A stretch of DNA of 51,763 nt from Clostridia bacterium (GTDB lineage Bacteria > Bacillota > Clostridia > Christensenellales > Borkfalkiaceae), in the NCBI GenBank assembly GCA_017467275.1, contig JAFTSN010000022.1, forward strand, positions 1 through 51,763, given 5' to 3'. The notes under the pieces were generated by a model. That model did not search any database and had not been told where the DNA came from. It was given only the letters and a program-made list of their open reading frames with translations. Below, in pieces: positions 21,711 through 31,493 of this stretch. A program made the position numbers and the translations under genes. The stretch's first letter is position 1, and every line of letters starts with the position of its first letter.

Positions 21711-24410
21711 TTATAACTCCTCGCGCGCGTCCCAAAGACTGTTTGCCGAAACGCAATCGGCGGGTATATTCCAAAAATACGGACTCTCCCGTTGCGAATA
21801 TCTGCCCTCACCGAGACTGCGCGTTAAAACCAACCGCTTTTTCGCCCGCGTAATCGCAACGTAGAACACCTTTTTCTCCTCGTCCTCGTTCCCGCTCTGC
21901 CGTGCGGCAAAGCTCGGGAAACGGTTTTCGTCCACCCCTGCGAGAATAACCGTGTCAAACTCGCAGCCTTTCGCCTGATGCACCGTGATCACGGGCACGC
22001 GGTCGAGCTTTTTTATAAGCGTATCCATCTGACTGCCCGAAAGCGACGCGTTTAAAAGATACTCCTTTAAAAACGCCTCGGGGTTTTCCGTGCCCTCGCC
22101 TTGCAGGCTCTCAACAAGATCCCCTAACGCATTCCGATCGGAAACGGGCGTTTTTTCTTTTACTAATCCCATGCGCTCGATAATGCCTTTTATAAGCTCG
22201 GCGGGAGAATACGTCTTTATCTTTTCCTTAAACTCCGCCACGAACGCGTAAAACCGCTCGAACCGCTCCTTATATTTTGCCAAGAGCCTCTGCCGCTCCA
22301 GCGCCGTGGGGATAATATCCTCCAGGATCATACGCACCAGACATTCCCCCGTCGCCTTGATATCCCCGAACGCATTATGCGCGCACTCGTTGACCACGCC
22401 ATAGTGAAAGCACAGCGTTTTAAGCTTAAAATCGGGGAATCGCGCATGGAATTGCCCCGCGATCGTCATGGTGTCGTATTCCGCCCTTATTTCTATCTCG
22501 GGCAAGCCGTTTTCTTTTAATTGCCGCCTTATGAGCGGCGAATCGAAGCGCAGGGAATTGTGTCCGACAAGCACACTCCCTTTCACGAACGCGGAAAACC
22601 GCGCTAACGCCTCTTTCGCCGTCACTCCGCCGTGGGAACGTATGTAGTCAAGATCAAAGCCGTGCGTCTTTTGCGCCTCCGCGCCGATCGGCACGGTCGG
22701 CTCGACCATGATATCGAGCACGTCTTTAATTGCTCCGTCTCGCCCGATTTTGATCGCGGAAATTTGAACGATCTCGTCGCGCATGAGATCAAGCCCCGTG
22801 GTCTCGGTGTCGTAAACGACGATATTTTCCTCGTTGTAGCCCTCAACGAGGCTATGATAGGTGTCGCCGTGTAAATACAGCTCGGGATCGATAAAGGAGA
22901 CGATGGAAACGCCGAGCTCGTTATAGGCGCGCAAAGCGCCGATCGTCCCAACCCCGACGTTTTTCACATACCTTTCCGCAATCCGCTCCATGCTCACGCG
23001 GTCGTCTTTACTTAGGAGCAGTTTTACTACGGCAAGCACGTCCTTGATAACGGGCTTTTTAAAAAACTGACAGTTTTCCTCGACCGTGAAAAAGCGGAGC
23101 CGTTCCCCCTCGTTCGCCTCGGCGTTAAACGCCTCGAAATAACGAACGAGCTCGGCAATATACTTATTCGACCGCGCCATCACGCAGACGTCGGGCTCTC
23201 CCTCGCGCTTGAGCCTAGCAATATATTTATAGATGCGGTAGGCTTCCTCCTCACGGTTATCGAAGCCGTAGCAAAGGATCTTATCCCCCTCGCTTTCGCT
23301 TTTAATTTTCAGCTCCTTGGGGCAATATCTGCCAATAAGCTCGGGATAAGTCTTTTTTAAGTACCCAAACCCCGCCCGCGCAAGCAGTCTCGTGGAGCGG
23401 TAGTTCTCCGAAAGCATATAAGGCACCGCCGAAAATTCGCTGACGTAGTCGGATAAAACCTCGCTCGGCTTGGAGCCCCGCCATTCGTAGATCGTCTGAA
23501 AAAAATCTCCGCACAGCATGACGTTGTTTCCCGAAAACAGCTTCTTTAAAACGGAATATTCCAGCCTGCTCGTATCCTGCATTTCGTCCACAATAATATA
23601 GCGGAATCTCTCCCGCCAACGCGCACAGGTCTCCCCGTCGTTCAAATGCGCCTTGGCAAGCAAAATAAGATCGTCGAAATCCACTTGATTGCTCTGCTTC
23701 AAATGCCGCTCGTACTCCCAAGCAAGCCGCCCGGCAAATCTTTCCATTGCCGCCGCAAACTCGGCGTCGGGACCGCCGTAGTTTAGCGAACAGGAAACAA
23801 GCCTTTCGTATTTTTCCCTTTCGTTCTCTTTCAAATACTCAAACGCCCGCTGAAAATCTTCCTCCTCGTCCTCCGAAAAAAAGCCCTGTGCCTCACGGCA
23901 ATGCTTGAGCCCGCTCAAAAGCTCCCGAAGCGCCCCGCGCTTACGGTAGATAAAGAACTCGCGGGACGACTCCTCCGCCTCCCCCTCGCCCGTTTCCACG
24001 CCTAAAAGCGCCTCCTGCTCCCAAAGCGCGATTCGGGAAGAAAGAATGCTTTTCAAAATCTCCTCTTGATCCACTTCGTCGCAAACCGTCGGCTCGCAGT
24101 ATTTCTCGCTTACCCGTTTGCTTTCCTCGGAGAGCACCTGATGACAAAAGCCGTGAATGGTCTTGACGCGCACGTCCTTTGCCTCCTCGCCGACGTAGCC
24201 CGCAATATCCTCTTTCATCTCGTCGCACGCCTTGATCGTGAAAGTCAGACACAAAATTTCCTCCGCTTTTGCCCTGCCGCTTTTCAGGATATTCGCAACG
24301 CGGTTTGCGACGGTGAACGTCTTGCCCGTTCCCGCGCTCGCGAACAAAATTATGTTGTTGTCGAGCTCGGCGATCACCTTTGCCTGCTCTGCGTTCGGCG
24401 TTCTTGTCAT
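21711..24410 (-). CDS. UvrD/Rep-family helicase with inserted DEDDh 3'-5' exonuclease domain
   Basis: 899 aa. Superfamily 1A helicase motifs: I ASAGTGKT (24-31), Ia LTFTIKACDEM, II DEMQDT (275-280), III GDFFQTIYEWRGS (301-313), IV SENYRST (334-340), V VITVHQAKGCEFD (807-819), VI VFYVAITRAKKRL (848-860). Between motifs IV and V, about residues 528-700, lies a complete DnaQ-type exonuclease with D534, E536 (YDTETTGL), D623 (RFDSPLI), H678 and D683 (HNAFGD). So unwinding and 3'-5' degradation are in one chain. First gene of an operon with xseA and xseB, which fits a DNA repair or end-processing role. Start ATG 24410 with GAGGAACAGGCAAA. Confidence 0.93.
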   Translation of the reverse strand: MTRTPNAEQAKVIAELDNNIILFASAGTGKTFTVANRVANILKSGRAKAEEILCLTFTIKACDEMKEDIAGYVGEEAKDVRVKTIHGFCHQVLSEESKRVSEKYCEPTVCDEVDQEEILKSILSSRIALWEQEALLGVETGEGEAEESSREFFIYRKRGALRELLSGLKHCREAQGFFSEDEEEDFQRAFEYLKENEREKYERLVSCSLNYGGPDAEFAAAMERFAGRLAWEYERHLKQSNQVDFDDLILLAKAHLNDGETCARWRERFRYIIVDEMQDTSRLEYSVLKKLFSGNNVMLCGDFFQTIYEWRGSKPSEVLSDYVSEFSAVPYMLSENYRSTRLLARAGFGYLKKTYPELIGRYCPKELKIKSESEGDKILCYGFDNREEEAYRIYKYIARLKREGEPDVCVMARSNKYIAELVRYFEAFNAEANEGERLRFFTVEENCQFFKKPVIKDVLAVVKLLLSKDDRVSMERIAERYVKNVGVGTIGALRAYNELGVSIVSFIDPELYLHGDTYHSLVEGYNEENIVVYDTETTGLDLMRDEIVQISAIKIGRDGAIKDVLDIMVEPTVPIGAEAQKTHGFDLDYIRSHGGVTAKEALARFSAFVKGSVLVGHNSLRFDSPLIRRQLKENGLPEIEIRAEYDTMTIAGQFHARFPDFKLKTLCFHYGVVNECAHNAFGDIKATGECLVRMILEDIIPTALERQRLLAKYKERFERFYAFVAEFKEKIKTYSPAELIKGIIERMGLVKEKTPVSDRNALGDLVESLQGEGTENPEAFLKEYLLNASLSGSQMDTLIKKLDRVPVITVHQAKGCEFDTVILAGVDENRFPSFAARQSGNEDEEKKVFYVAITRAKKRLVLTRSLGEGRYSQRESPYFWNIPADCVSANSLWDAREEL

Positions 24411-24442
24411 TTTGCCTGTTCCTCATTTTTAAAGACAAGAAT

Positions 24443-24472
24443 ATTATACTATAACCCCACTGCTCCTGTCAA
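24443..24472 (-). promoter_or_regulatory. Promoter of helicase-xseA-xseB operon
   Basis: Minus strand TTGACA (24467-24472), 18 nt, TATAAT (24443-24448), immediately downstream of the previous operon's terminator. Confidence 0.85.
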
Positions 24473-24494
24473 GAACAGACCGAAAAAATTCACG

Positions 24495-24532
24495 CAAAAA
24501 ACAGACGGCAGTTTTTGCCGTCTGTCTCTTTG
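24495..24532 (-). terminator. Terminator of the 18.7-kb surface-glycan operon
   Basis: ACAGACGGCA / TGCCGTCTGT with loop and, on the minus strand, TTTTTTGCG. The same CAGACGGC stem recurs in the terminator at 45663-45706. Confidence 0.88.
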
Positions 24533-24541
24533 CTTTTACGT

Positions 24542-24679
24542 TTAAATCCCCTCGTCTAAAGCGGGCAACACCTGAAAATCTCCGTCGTTTCCAAGGTTAT
24601 CGGCACCTACGTCCGATGTCGTGATAACGTCCGCCGCCACTTTAAAGATTTCCATTTCGGGATGGATATACTGTTTCAT
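24542..24679 (-). CDS. 45-aa acidic peptide, last gene of the surface operon
   Basis: ATG 24679 begins one base after the stop codon of the large secreted protein and has AGGAGGGAG inside that gene's end, so it is translated from the same message. It begins MKQYIHPEMEIFKVAADVIT, then continues TSDVGADNLGNDGDF and ends ALDEGI. It has no Cys, no signal peptide, no membrane span, and is rich in Asp/Gly in the second half. The pattern Y-x-x-P-x-x-E-(I/V) followed by D-V-I-T-T-S is one I recall from many short unannotated Clostridial peptides; no function is known to me. A longer in-frame start upstream lies inside the neighbouring gene and is less likely. Confidence 0.7.
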   Translation of the reverse strand: MKQYIHPEMEIFKVAADVITTSDVGADNLGNDGDFQVLPALDEGI

Positions 24680-24680
24680 G

Positions 24681-27461
24681 TTATGCTCCCTCCTGTGTCG
24701 TTTCAAAATACTTCTTGATCGCCTTTTTCTCATCTTCGGTCAACGAGGCATCCTTTTCATATGCCTCTCTCGCGACCTCGGCAACCGTGCGGGTGTTATC
24801 CCCCGCCACCGCATAGATACGCGCCGACGAGCCGTCCGCATAGGTGATCTCCACATAACCCGTGCCACAATACGCCGTCTCATAGTTTGCCTTATCAATG
24901 TTGACGATAACGCCGTTATAAATCACGTGTTCGGCTTCGCCGATCGTCATTTCCGCAGTATTTATCGCCTCGATATCGAGATACGCCGTGCCGCCGCGGA
25001 CCACCCGCATACCCAGCGTGACGTTCTCCTCGCCGACGAGCGCAACCAACGCCTCGTAATCGGCTTTAACGAGCTCCGCGCGGAAGCGGATCCCCGTGGG
25101 AGCGGTAACTCTCACGCTCGCGCCGTCCTTCATGCCGAAATCGATATAGACGGCCTCAAACGTCATGTTTTCGCTTGCCGAGGTCAGAACGTAATCGCTC
25201 GGATAGAGCTTGCCGTTTGCCTGCCAACCGATAAACACCTTACCTTCTGCCGCCGCGGGCGCCGTAGGCATCTTAATGCCCTCGCCCGTGAAGAATTCGG
25301 AAGAAACCTCCGTTTCGCCGTTTACAAACGTGATCTTGGGCAGGGTGTATTCGCCGTTCAAGCCAAACATAGTGCCCGTCTCCGCGTTGATTAAGGTCGT
25401 CGGGAAGCTCTTTAAAAGCTTTGCATCCGAAATGAGTGCATCCACGTAGGAGCCCGAGGTCACCTTGCCGAAAATGGTACTCGTGACAATCTTCAGCTCT
25501 CCTCTCGAGAGATTTTTAAAGCCAGCACCGCTCAAAGGAATAATTACCTGACCATAGAACCCCGCAGGCACGACGCTCGCAACACCGACGAACGCCTTTC
25601 CGTTCGCGGGCAAAAATAATGCCTTGCCGCCGTTTGCATATCTGTCGGCGCCCCACGAAGCGTCCACTTTTCTGACCTGCACGTAGAAATCCAACGTCAG
25701 ATCTGTTTCGTCGAGATTATATGCGTTATAGGCAAACGCCTCAAAGCCGCTGTAATCAGAAACGGGCGAGTTCGCATCATTGAAATCTTTTTCCACGCTA
25801 CTGCTCTTGATCTGCGGGAAACGCGCCTCGAAAAGGGTAGTTGAGCTCGGCGCAGTGTAATTTCTGCCGATTTCACCCTTGACGACACTCAGCCCAAGAT
25901 ACCCGCTAAAATCTTTCACCTGCGAATTCACGCCGTTTAAAGAAGTACCGAAATCAAACGCTTTTCCAACCTCCTCGGTAAACGTTTCGCTGATGGTGAA
26001 GTCCTCCGCCGCCGCAAGCTTAATGATCTCGCCCGAAACGTTGCGGTAATACATATCGCCGACGAAAACACTCCCCGAGGTCGGGGTATTCGTCACAATC
26101 ACGCCGAGCGCCTTGATTCCGATCGATAAATCAGTCGAATAATAAGAAAGCTCGGAAACCGCCGTATCCTTATCGCCGTAGTTGTTGAATCTGCCTCTGT
26201 AAGCAAATTCGGTCACGGGGATCTCCAAATAGCGGCTCGCGCCCGTGTAAGAAGCCCCGCTCCACTTACCTATCGTCGAATAAGCCGTGCCGTTATCCCG
26301 TTGATAAGTAAGATTTTCGGGCGTTCTTCCGACGCGGTAGTAAAAGCCGTCCGTATGGGGCGGCGTTCCCGAACCCAAGAACTCCATATGTCTGCCGTAC
26401 TGATCGATGATCAAAGGACGAATCTTAACCTCGGGAGACTTGGACGTGCCGACCTGAATAATAATGCTCTCCGCATTCTCTATCTTTCCGTTGAACTGCG
26501 CGTTTGCACCCGTCGGGTCGAGAGAAAATCCCGCGACCTTATATTGAGAATTCTGATAAAGCCGCGCCTGTACGCCGTTAAACGCGGACACCTCTTTCGT
26601 CAAAAGACTTGCCTCGACGTCACTTGTTTGAGAGAGCTTCGTACCGCTGATCGCTGCTTGAAAAACGGTATTCGGCGTCTTATCAGCGCTCGTCGCGGTA
26701 ATTTCCGCCGTGCTTACGGTCAGCTTATCCATATCGACAAGGGAATAAATTCCGTCGTTAGTGCGGGCATAGAACCCGTTCATCGAATACTTAAAGGATG
26801 AAGTGTTCGACGTATAATTTATAAGCCCGACGCCCATAAGCGCGTTGTTTTCATTGAACTCGTCAAACGATTTTCCCGTTGCCGTGGCAAGTGTATTCGC
26901 TTCGGTAAAGTAGTTGCTTGAAGCCACGTAACGCCACATAAAGCTTTCGATCGAAAATTCGTAATAATGCTTGCCTAGCACTCCGCCGACGCTTCCCCAA
27001 CCGCCAATCTCCTTGGTGGTTGCCTCTTCAAGCCCCGCAAGCGTTGTCGCCGTCTTATACTCAAATTTCCCCGATTCCGACGAGGGATTTGTCGCCGCGC
27101 CAATTGCCTGATAATAATTGCCGTACTTATCAAAAATAATCGGGCCAAGCCAACCCACGGTATACTGCTCCACTTCGAGGATAAAGGACGTCACGTTTTC
27201 GGTTGCAAATAAGCCGTCTAAGTTTGCCGTCAAAATTCTAAACTTGTGATTGTCCGCAGCGTTTTCGAACAACACCCCCGTTTTGGTGTAGGCAACCGTG
27301 GCGGTATCGTTATTAGGCATAACGAAATGCGCCTCGAGATCCCCCGACGCCGTTTCTGCGACGACGGGATTGTCGTTTATAAGCGCGCCTGCAAAAGCCA
27401 AAGAAACGGCAAAGCCGAGCGAACATAAACTGACGAGTAGATGTTTGTTTTTTGTTCTCAT
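24681..27461 (-). CDS. Large secreted repeat protein with InlB-type repeat, no anchoring tail
   Basis: 926 aa. Signal peptide about 1-36 (LLVSLCSLGFAVSLAFAGAL ... VVAETA). Then two related beta-sandwich-like modules: about 80-245 (PIIFDKYGNYYQ ... YYEFSIESFMWRYV) and about 310-480 (IRPLIIDQYGRHMEF ... FAYRGRFNNYGDK), a third divergent region to ~700, an InlB B-repeat-like segment (GKVFIGWQANGKLYPSDY, about 745-775), and a C-terminal domain beginning GASVRVTAPTGIRFRAEL. It lacks the Cys-containing tail of its operon partners, so it may be released or bound non-covalently. Likely glycan-binding; no catalytic motif seen. GGAGGTAAAAT precedes the start. Confidence 0.8.
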   Translation of the reverse strand: MRTKNKHLLVSLCSLGFAVSLAFAGALINDNPVVAETASGDLEAHFVMPNNDTATVAYTKTGVLFENAADNHKFRILTANLDGLFATENVTSFILEVEQYTVGWLGPIIFDKYGNYYQAIGAATNPSSESGKFEYKTATTLAGLEEATTKEIGGWGSVGGVLGKHYYEFSIESFMWRYVASSNYFTEANTLATATGKSFDEFNENNALMGVGLINYTSNTSSFKYSMNGFYARTNDGIYSLVDMDKLTVSTAEITATSADKTPNTVFQAAISGTKLSQTSDVEASLLTKEVSAFNGVQARLYQNSQYKVAGFSLDPTGANAQFNGKIENAESIIIQVGTSKSPEVKIRPLIIDQYGRHMEFLGSGTPPHTDGFYYRVGRTPENLTYQRDNGTAYSTIGKWSGASYTGASRYLEIPVTEFAYRGRFNNYGDKDTAVSELSYYSTDLSIGIKALGVIVTNTPTSGSVFVGDMYYRNVSGEIIKLAAAEDFTISETFTEEVGKAFDFGTSLNGVNSQVKDFSGYLGLSVVKGEIGRNYTAPSSTTLFEARFPQIKSSSVEKDFNDANSPVSDYSGFEAFAYNAYNLDETDLTLDFYVQVRKVDASWGADRYANGGKALFLPANGKAFVGVASVVPAGFYGQVIIPLSGAGFKNLSRGELKIVTSTIFGKVTSGSYVDALISDAKLLKSFPTTLINAETGTMFGLNGEYTLPKITFVNGETEVSSEFFTGEGIKMPTAPAAAEGKVFIGWQANGKLYPSDYVLTSASENMTFEAVYIDFGMKDGASVRVTAPTGIRFRAELVKADYEALVALVGEENVTLGMRVVRGGTAYLDIEAINTAEMTIGEAEHVIYNGVIVNIDKANYETAYCGTGYVEITYADGSSARIYAVAGDNTRTVAEVAREAYEKDASLTEDEKKAIKKYFETTQEGA

Positions 27462-27525
27462 ATTTTACCTCCGTATTTTATTTGAAATATATAGAACAGT
27501 GAAAGCCAATAAATCGGAATCTCTT

Positions 27526-29580
27526 TTACCCGTTTTCACGATTCTTTCTCAAAAGTATAATGAGCATCAGTGCCGATAATAAGATCAGCGCACTTCCCCC
27601 CAACGCAGAGCCGCACCCACTCTTTTCTCTGCTTTCTTTCTGTGCCCCGTCCACGACGATCGGAAGCCGATAGGAAAGCGCGAAGCCCCTTGCCGTAAAT
27701 TCGACGTCGATAGAACTGTCGCCCTCCTTCAACGCCTCGTTTTTAGCCAAGACAAACCCGCCATCCACAATCAATTCGCTATTATCATTGAAAATCACGC
27801 GTAGTTTTAACCCCGCAAGAGCGGCGCTCTCCCCCGCGACGTAGATAAGCTTACAGGGAACAACTACGGAAACGCTCTCCACGGCAAGCTCGGTCACCTC
27901 GGGCACTTCCACCACAACGGGTATAGCAAGATACGCCGTCACGCCGTCTACCGTAAGTCCAATCACGACGGCTTTATCCGTCACTTTCAAGGGCTCGTTC
28001 GTCACAACGAAATAGCCGCCCCAAATTTCCTCCAACGATCCGTCCGCAAACTTCTTTTGGATCATGAGCCCCGCATCGTCAAAGCTTTCACCCACCGTAT
28101 AGAGAAGCTTTGTCGGCGGTTTATTGATCTGCAAGCCGACGAGCCTCTCTCCATCCGCATACACGCGTACCTCTCTTTCCAGCACGAGCGAGCCACTCGT
28201 CCAAGTCGCGGTATAAACGCCCGCCTGCGCACTCTCGACGGTATTTTCCGTTAAATTCACGGAAGTGGAAGCCCCGCCCTCTTCAGCGGTGTACACAACC
28301 GAAAGCGTGGCTTTCTCCGCGTTCAAAACGTTATTGGAAACCACTAACGCCTCGGGGAACGAAATGCTCTCCCCCTCGTTTGCCGAGGCGCAAAGCGCAC
28401 CTCTAAGCTCGAGTCGGTCTGCCTTCACGACCTCAAACGCCGCCACGCGGGTATAACTCTTTCCCTGCGCATTCGTGATCGTGAGCTCAAGCGAGTATTC
28501 TCCCGCCTCACCGACTGCGATCGCACCCGTGTTCCAGCCCGTTCCGTTATAGACCTCGGTTTTCGCGTCCTCTTTGATAAGGCTCGCCTTTATGTTCATT
28601 ATATTGCTGTTATAAACGCCGTCGCGCATGATCATGCCGTAAAACTCGGGCATATACCCGGGGGTATTCGTTGCAAATTTGGTGGGATCGACAAGATACG
28701 CCGTGTCGCCCGTAAAGCAAAGTCGGAAACTGGAATTTTCCACGACCGCCGCGTCTTGACGGATTTCGCTGATGTACGGCACATATTCATATGCTGTACC
28801 GCCGTCGAAACGCTGTCCGTTATGCTCCGTTATATAGAACCTGCGCTTGGATTCACCGCCACCCAGATCTCCCCAGAGCTGAATATACGGCTCAAAATAA
28901 ACAGTCGAGGCAAACGTCTCTTTAATGAGCGAGTTAAAGGTCTCCGTCTTTTCAGCGGTAGTCTCGCCTGCCACGTTGGAGCTAAACGCCGATGTGCTGT
29001 AAGTAACCGTATTGAAAATATCCGTTTCCACGGAATTGACCGTGCGGGTGGAAATCATGCCCGCGGCGTTATAATCAAAGCGAACGCCGTATTCGTAAGC
29101 CTCGGTCATATTCCCGATAATTTCCTCGCGGAAGGTGTAGCAATCCGAGCCGATATATAAGAGCACGGAAAAAACGGAGGTGTTGCCCGAACCCACGCTA
29201 TCCCCGAAGTTAAAGCGCAGGGTGTTGTTTTTGTCCTTTAAGGAGATCTGCACGCTCGTGCGGTAGTACTCCCCGTCGAGAACGCCCCCTTCAGCACTAT
29301 AGACGGGGTTGACGAAGGAGAGGGAAAAAGGCTGTTCTTTTAAATGTCTTTGCTTGAAATTGACCCCACTGTTTGAAGGGTTATTCAACTCAAAATACAT
29401 ACCCGCTTCCCGAACCTCGAAAACGTCCGTTTTATTATAAGGGTCGTATGCCGCTTTCAGCTTTTGCGTGTAATCCGCGGGATTTTCACTCTCCGCAGAA
29501 ACCGCCTCGGGCACACAAGCAAGCGCGGACGGAACGGTAAGCGCAAACGCCGCAAATAATGCCGCTATTCTCTTTTTCAT
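27526..29580 (-). CDS. Secreted Ig-like protein with Cys-containing C-terminal anchoring tail
   Basis: 684 aa from ATG 29580, which overlaps the upstream stop as ATGA and has AAGGAGGGCGGAGAG before it. Signal peptide MKKRIAALFAAFALTVPSAL. Middle part is beta-rich and unassigned (about 40-400). Then Ig-like domains, including two bacterial Ig-like (Big_3-type) copies: PPTKLLYTVGESFDDAGLMI and CKLIYVAGESAALAGLKLRV. The C-terminus reads KSGCGSALGGSALILLSALM followed by LIILLRKNRENG: Cys motif, hydrophobic span, basic end. Likely displayed at the cell surface as a glycan-binding partner. No catalytic residues recognised. Confidence 0.8.
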   Translation of the reverse strand: MKKRIAALFAAFALTVPSALACVPEAVSAESENPADYTQKLKAAYDPYNKTDVFEVREAGMYFELNNPSNSGVNFKQRHLKEQPFSLSFVNPVYSAEGGVLDGEYYRTSVQISLKDKNNTLRFNFGDSVGSGNTSVFSVLLYIGSDCYTFREEIIGNMTEAYEYGVRFDYNAAGMISTRTVNSVETDIFNTVTYSTSAFSSNVAGETTAEKTETFNSLIKETFASTVYFEPYIQLWGDLGGGESKRRFYITEHNGQRFDGGTAYEYVPYISEIRQDAAVVENSSFRLCFTGDTAYLVDPTKFATNTPGYMPEFYGMIMRDGVYNSNIMNIKASLIKEDAKTEVYNGTGWNTGAIAVGEAGEYSLELTITNAQGKSYTRVAAFEVVKADRLELRGALCASANEGESISFPEALVVSNNVLNAEKATLSVVYTAEEGGASTSVNLTENTVESAQAGVYTATWTSGSLVLEREVRVYADGERLVGLQINKPPTKLLYTVGESFDDAGLMIQKKFADGSLEEIWGGYFVVTNEPLKVTDKAVVIGLTVDGVTAYLAIPVVVEVPEVTELAVESVSVVVPCKLIYVAGESAALAGLKLRVIFNDNSELIVDGGFVLAKNEALKEGDSSIDVEFTARGFALSYRLPIVVDGAQKESREKSGCGSALGGSALILLSALMLIILLRKNRENG

Positions 29581-31481
29581 CTCTCCGCCCTCCTTTTTTT
29601 CAAAAACACAAAACCGATAAACGGCAACAAAAACACACCGCTCATCACGCTGACGGAGGAACCGCAACCCTTTTCCGCTGCCTTGATTGTCACTTTCGTT
29701 TTCAGCAATTTCCCGCTGTCCACGATATAAGTAGACAACTCGGAGACAATCTGAAAAGTAAACTCATACTCGCCAACCTTATCCTCGTAGGTTTCACTCG
29801 TCCAATAGCCGTAAACGGTGTGTTTCCCGCCGTCTGCGTCGGTAAGCTCTAGCTTTTCGGGGAGCGCCTTACGGATTTCGCCGATGTGCGTACCCACTTT
29901 AAACGTTTTCGCCTCTAATCCTGAAACCGCCGATATCGCAACATTTTCCACCGCTTTCACAATAACCGTGCCCGTCAGGACCTTCCGAACATCGACGACG
30001 TTTTCGGGCAACCCCGCGCTCGGCTTAAAGACCGCCTCGTATATCCCGACCGTCTTTAAATCCACGCTCGAGAAATCCCAAATGCCAACAAATTCATACT
30101 TCGTTCCGTAGTAGTCGGTCGCGTGAATCGTGGAGGGGAAGTTTTCACGGAGCGTTCCCACGCCCGTTCCCAAATAGACCTCCGTTTCCCGATAATCTTC
30201 GTCCGCTTTCACAAGATCGATATTGTCGCTTCCAATAGAGACCAATCCCTTTATATAATTCCCAGCGGTCACAATCCGCCCCGCAAAAATATCCGCTTCG
30301 TTAATTTTCGCAACGCGAATTTCACGGTTAGTTTCTCTGCCCATATCGTAGACAACGATAATATTCCCATCCTTATCAAGCGCCACCGCGGGATAGGATA
30401 CCCCCATCCTTTCGTCCAACAAAAGCTTGGAACTCTCCCACGTCCGACCCTCGTCCTTGGAAATAAATGCCGTCATGAGCTTTCTATCCTCAATCGTGTC
30501 GTGGTTGATCATGACGAGATTGCCCGATCGGGTGTAGATAAAACAGAACTTACTCCCCGGTCCCTTTAAGGGGTATTCCGTGAACGCAAAATCCGTCCAC
30601 GTGTAGCCTCCGTCATAAGAATATGACTCCTCCATTCCCTGCTTGCTCTGCCACTGTATGCGCTTGGTCATCCAAAGAGAGCCGTCTGCCCTCTCCACAA
30701 TACTCGCTTCGTTGTGTGCGGAATATTCGGCAGGCTTATCGGCATACCCCCGATATTTCCAGCTCGTGCCGTAATCGTCGCTCACGATATAAAAACCAAG
30801 CGCCCATTTCACGCCGTGGCATTGGATACTCGCCGCCCACGTGCCGTCCGAAAGCACAGTGATTTTCCAGAAATTCCCGTAACAGGAGAACGTGGGCGTT
30901 TTCGCCGTAACCGTTTCCTTCTCGTCGTTGAAATTTAAAATTTCCGTACGCCAAACGCACTGATAGTTAGTCTGCGTTTCATGATTTTGCGTCCAAAGCA
31001 GAAACAAACGGTTATCCTCGAACACAAACAGAGGGTCGGTCAGCCGCGCTTCGCCTGAAAGCTCGCCCGTGAAGTCAAAAATGAGAACAGGCTCCACCCA
31101 AGTGAGACCGCCGTCGTCACTATACCCCACGGCAAGACAGTTTTCGATATGCGGCTCACAATCACCACCAATCATCCACGCGCACCACATTCTCTCTCCC
31201 GTGACTGCAATTGCGGGAATTGCCGTAAACTCGCGATTATCCTTATATTTCGGGCGCTTATCCTCCTCATCCATCGTGTACCAATTAAACACGGTGGGCG
31301 GGTTCGTATACGAGGGGTCGGAAAAGTCTCGGCTAGCGGTGCCGTGTTCCAGCACGTATTCGTTCCAATCCACGTCCACCCCCGCCGCGCTCGCGCTTTT
31401 CTCCGAAACGATTCCCCCCACGGAAAGAATAAGAAGCGTGCTCAACAACCCCAAAAGGCAAAATTTAAGCTTTTTTAACAC
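29577..31481 (-). CDS. Secreted sialidase-fold (Asp-box) protein with Ig-like domains and Cys tail
   Basis: 634 aa from GTG 31481 (AGGAGGGGAAAGAC upstream). Signal peptide FCLLGLLSTLLILSVGGIV. A six-bladed-propeller-like domain (about 60-400) has four Asp-boxes: SDDGGLTW, SDDYGTSW, SYDGGYTW and SKDEGRTW. The segment that should be the FRIP motif reads FTAIPAI, so the first catalytic arginine of GH33 sialidases is missing; an acidic/aromatic set (YPAVALDKDGNIIVVYD) remains. Two C-terminal beta domains and the tail KGCGSSVSVMSGVFLLPFIG then KKRRAER follow. Probably a surface glycoside hydrolase or lectin whose substrate is not ordinary sialic acid. Confidence 0.82.
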   Translation of the reverse strand: MLKKLKFCLLGLLSTLLILSVGGIVSEKSASAAGVDVDWNEYVLEHGTASRDFSDPSYTNPPTVFNWYTMDEEDKRPKYKDNREFTAIPAIAVTGERMWCAWMIGGDCEPHIENCLAVGYSDDGGLTWVEPVLIFDFTGELSGEARLTDPLFVFEDNRLFLLWTQNHETQTNYQCVWRTEILNFNDEKETVTAKTPTFSCYGNFWKITVLSDGTWAASIQCHGVKWALGFYIVSDDYGTSWKYRGYADKPAEYSAHNEASIVERADGSLWMTKRIQWQSKQGMEESYSYDGGYTWTDFAFTEYPLKGPGSKFCFIYTRSGNLVMINHDTIEDRKLMTAFISKDEGRTWESSKLLLDERMGVSYPAVALDKDGNIIVVYDMGRETNREIRVAKINEADIFAGRIVTAGNYIKGLVSIGSDNIDLVKADEDYRETEVYLGTGVGTLRENFPSTIHATDYYGTKYEFVGIWDFSSVDLKTVGIYEAVFKPSAGLPENVVDVRKVLTGTVIVKAVENVAISAVSGLEAKTFKVGTHIGEIRKALPEKLELTDADGGKHTVYGYWTSETYEDKVGEYEFTFQIVSELSTYIVDSGKLLKTKVTIKAAEKGCGSSVSVMSGVFLLPFIGFVFLKKRRAER

Positions 31482-31493
31482 GTCTTTCCCCTC

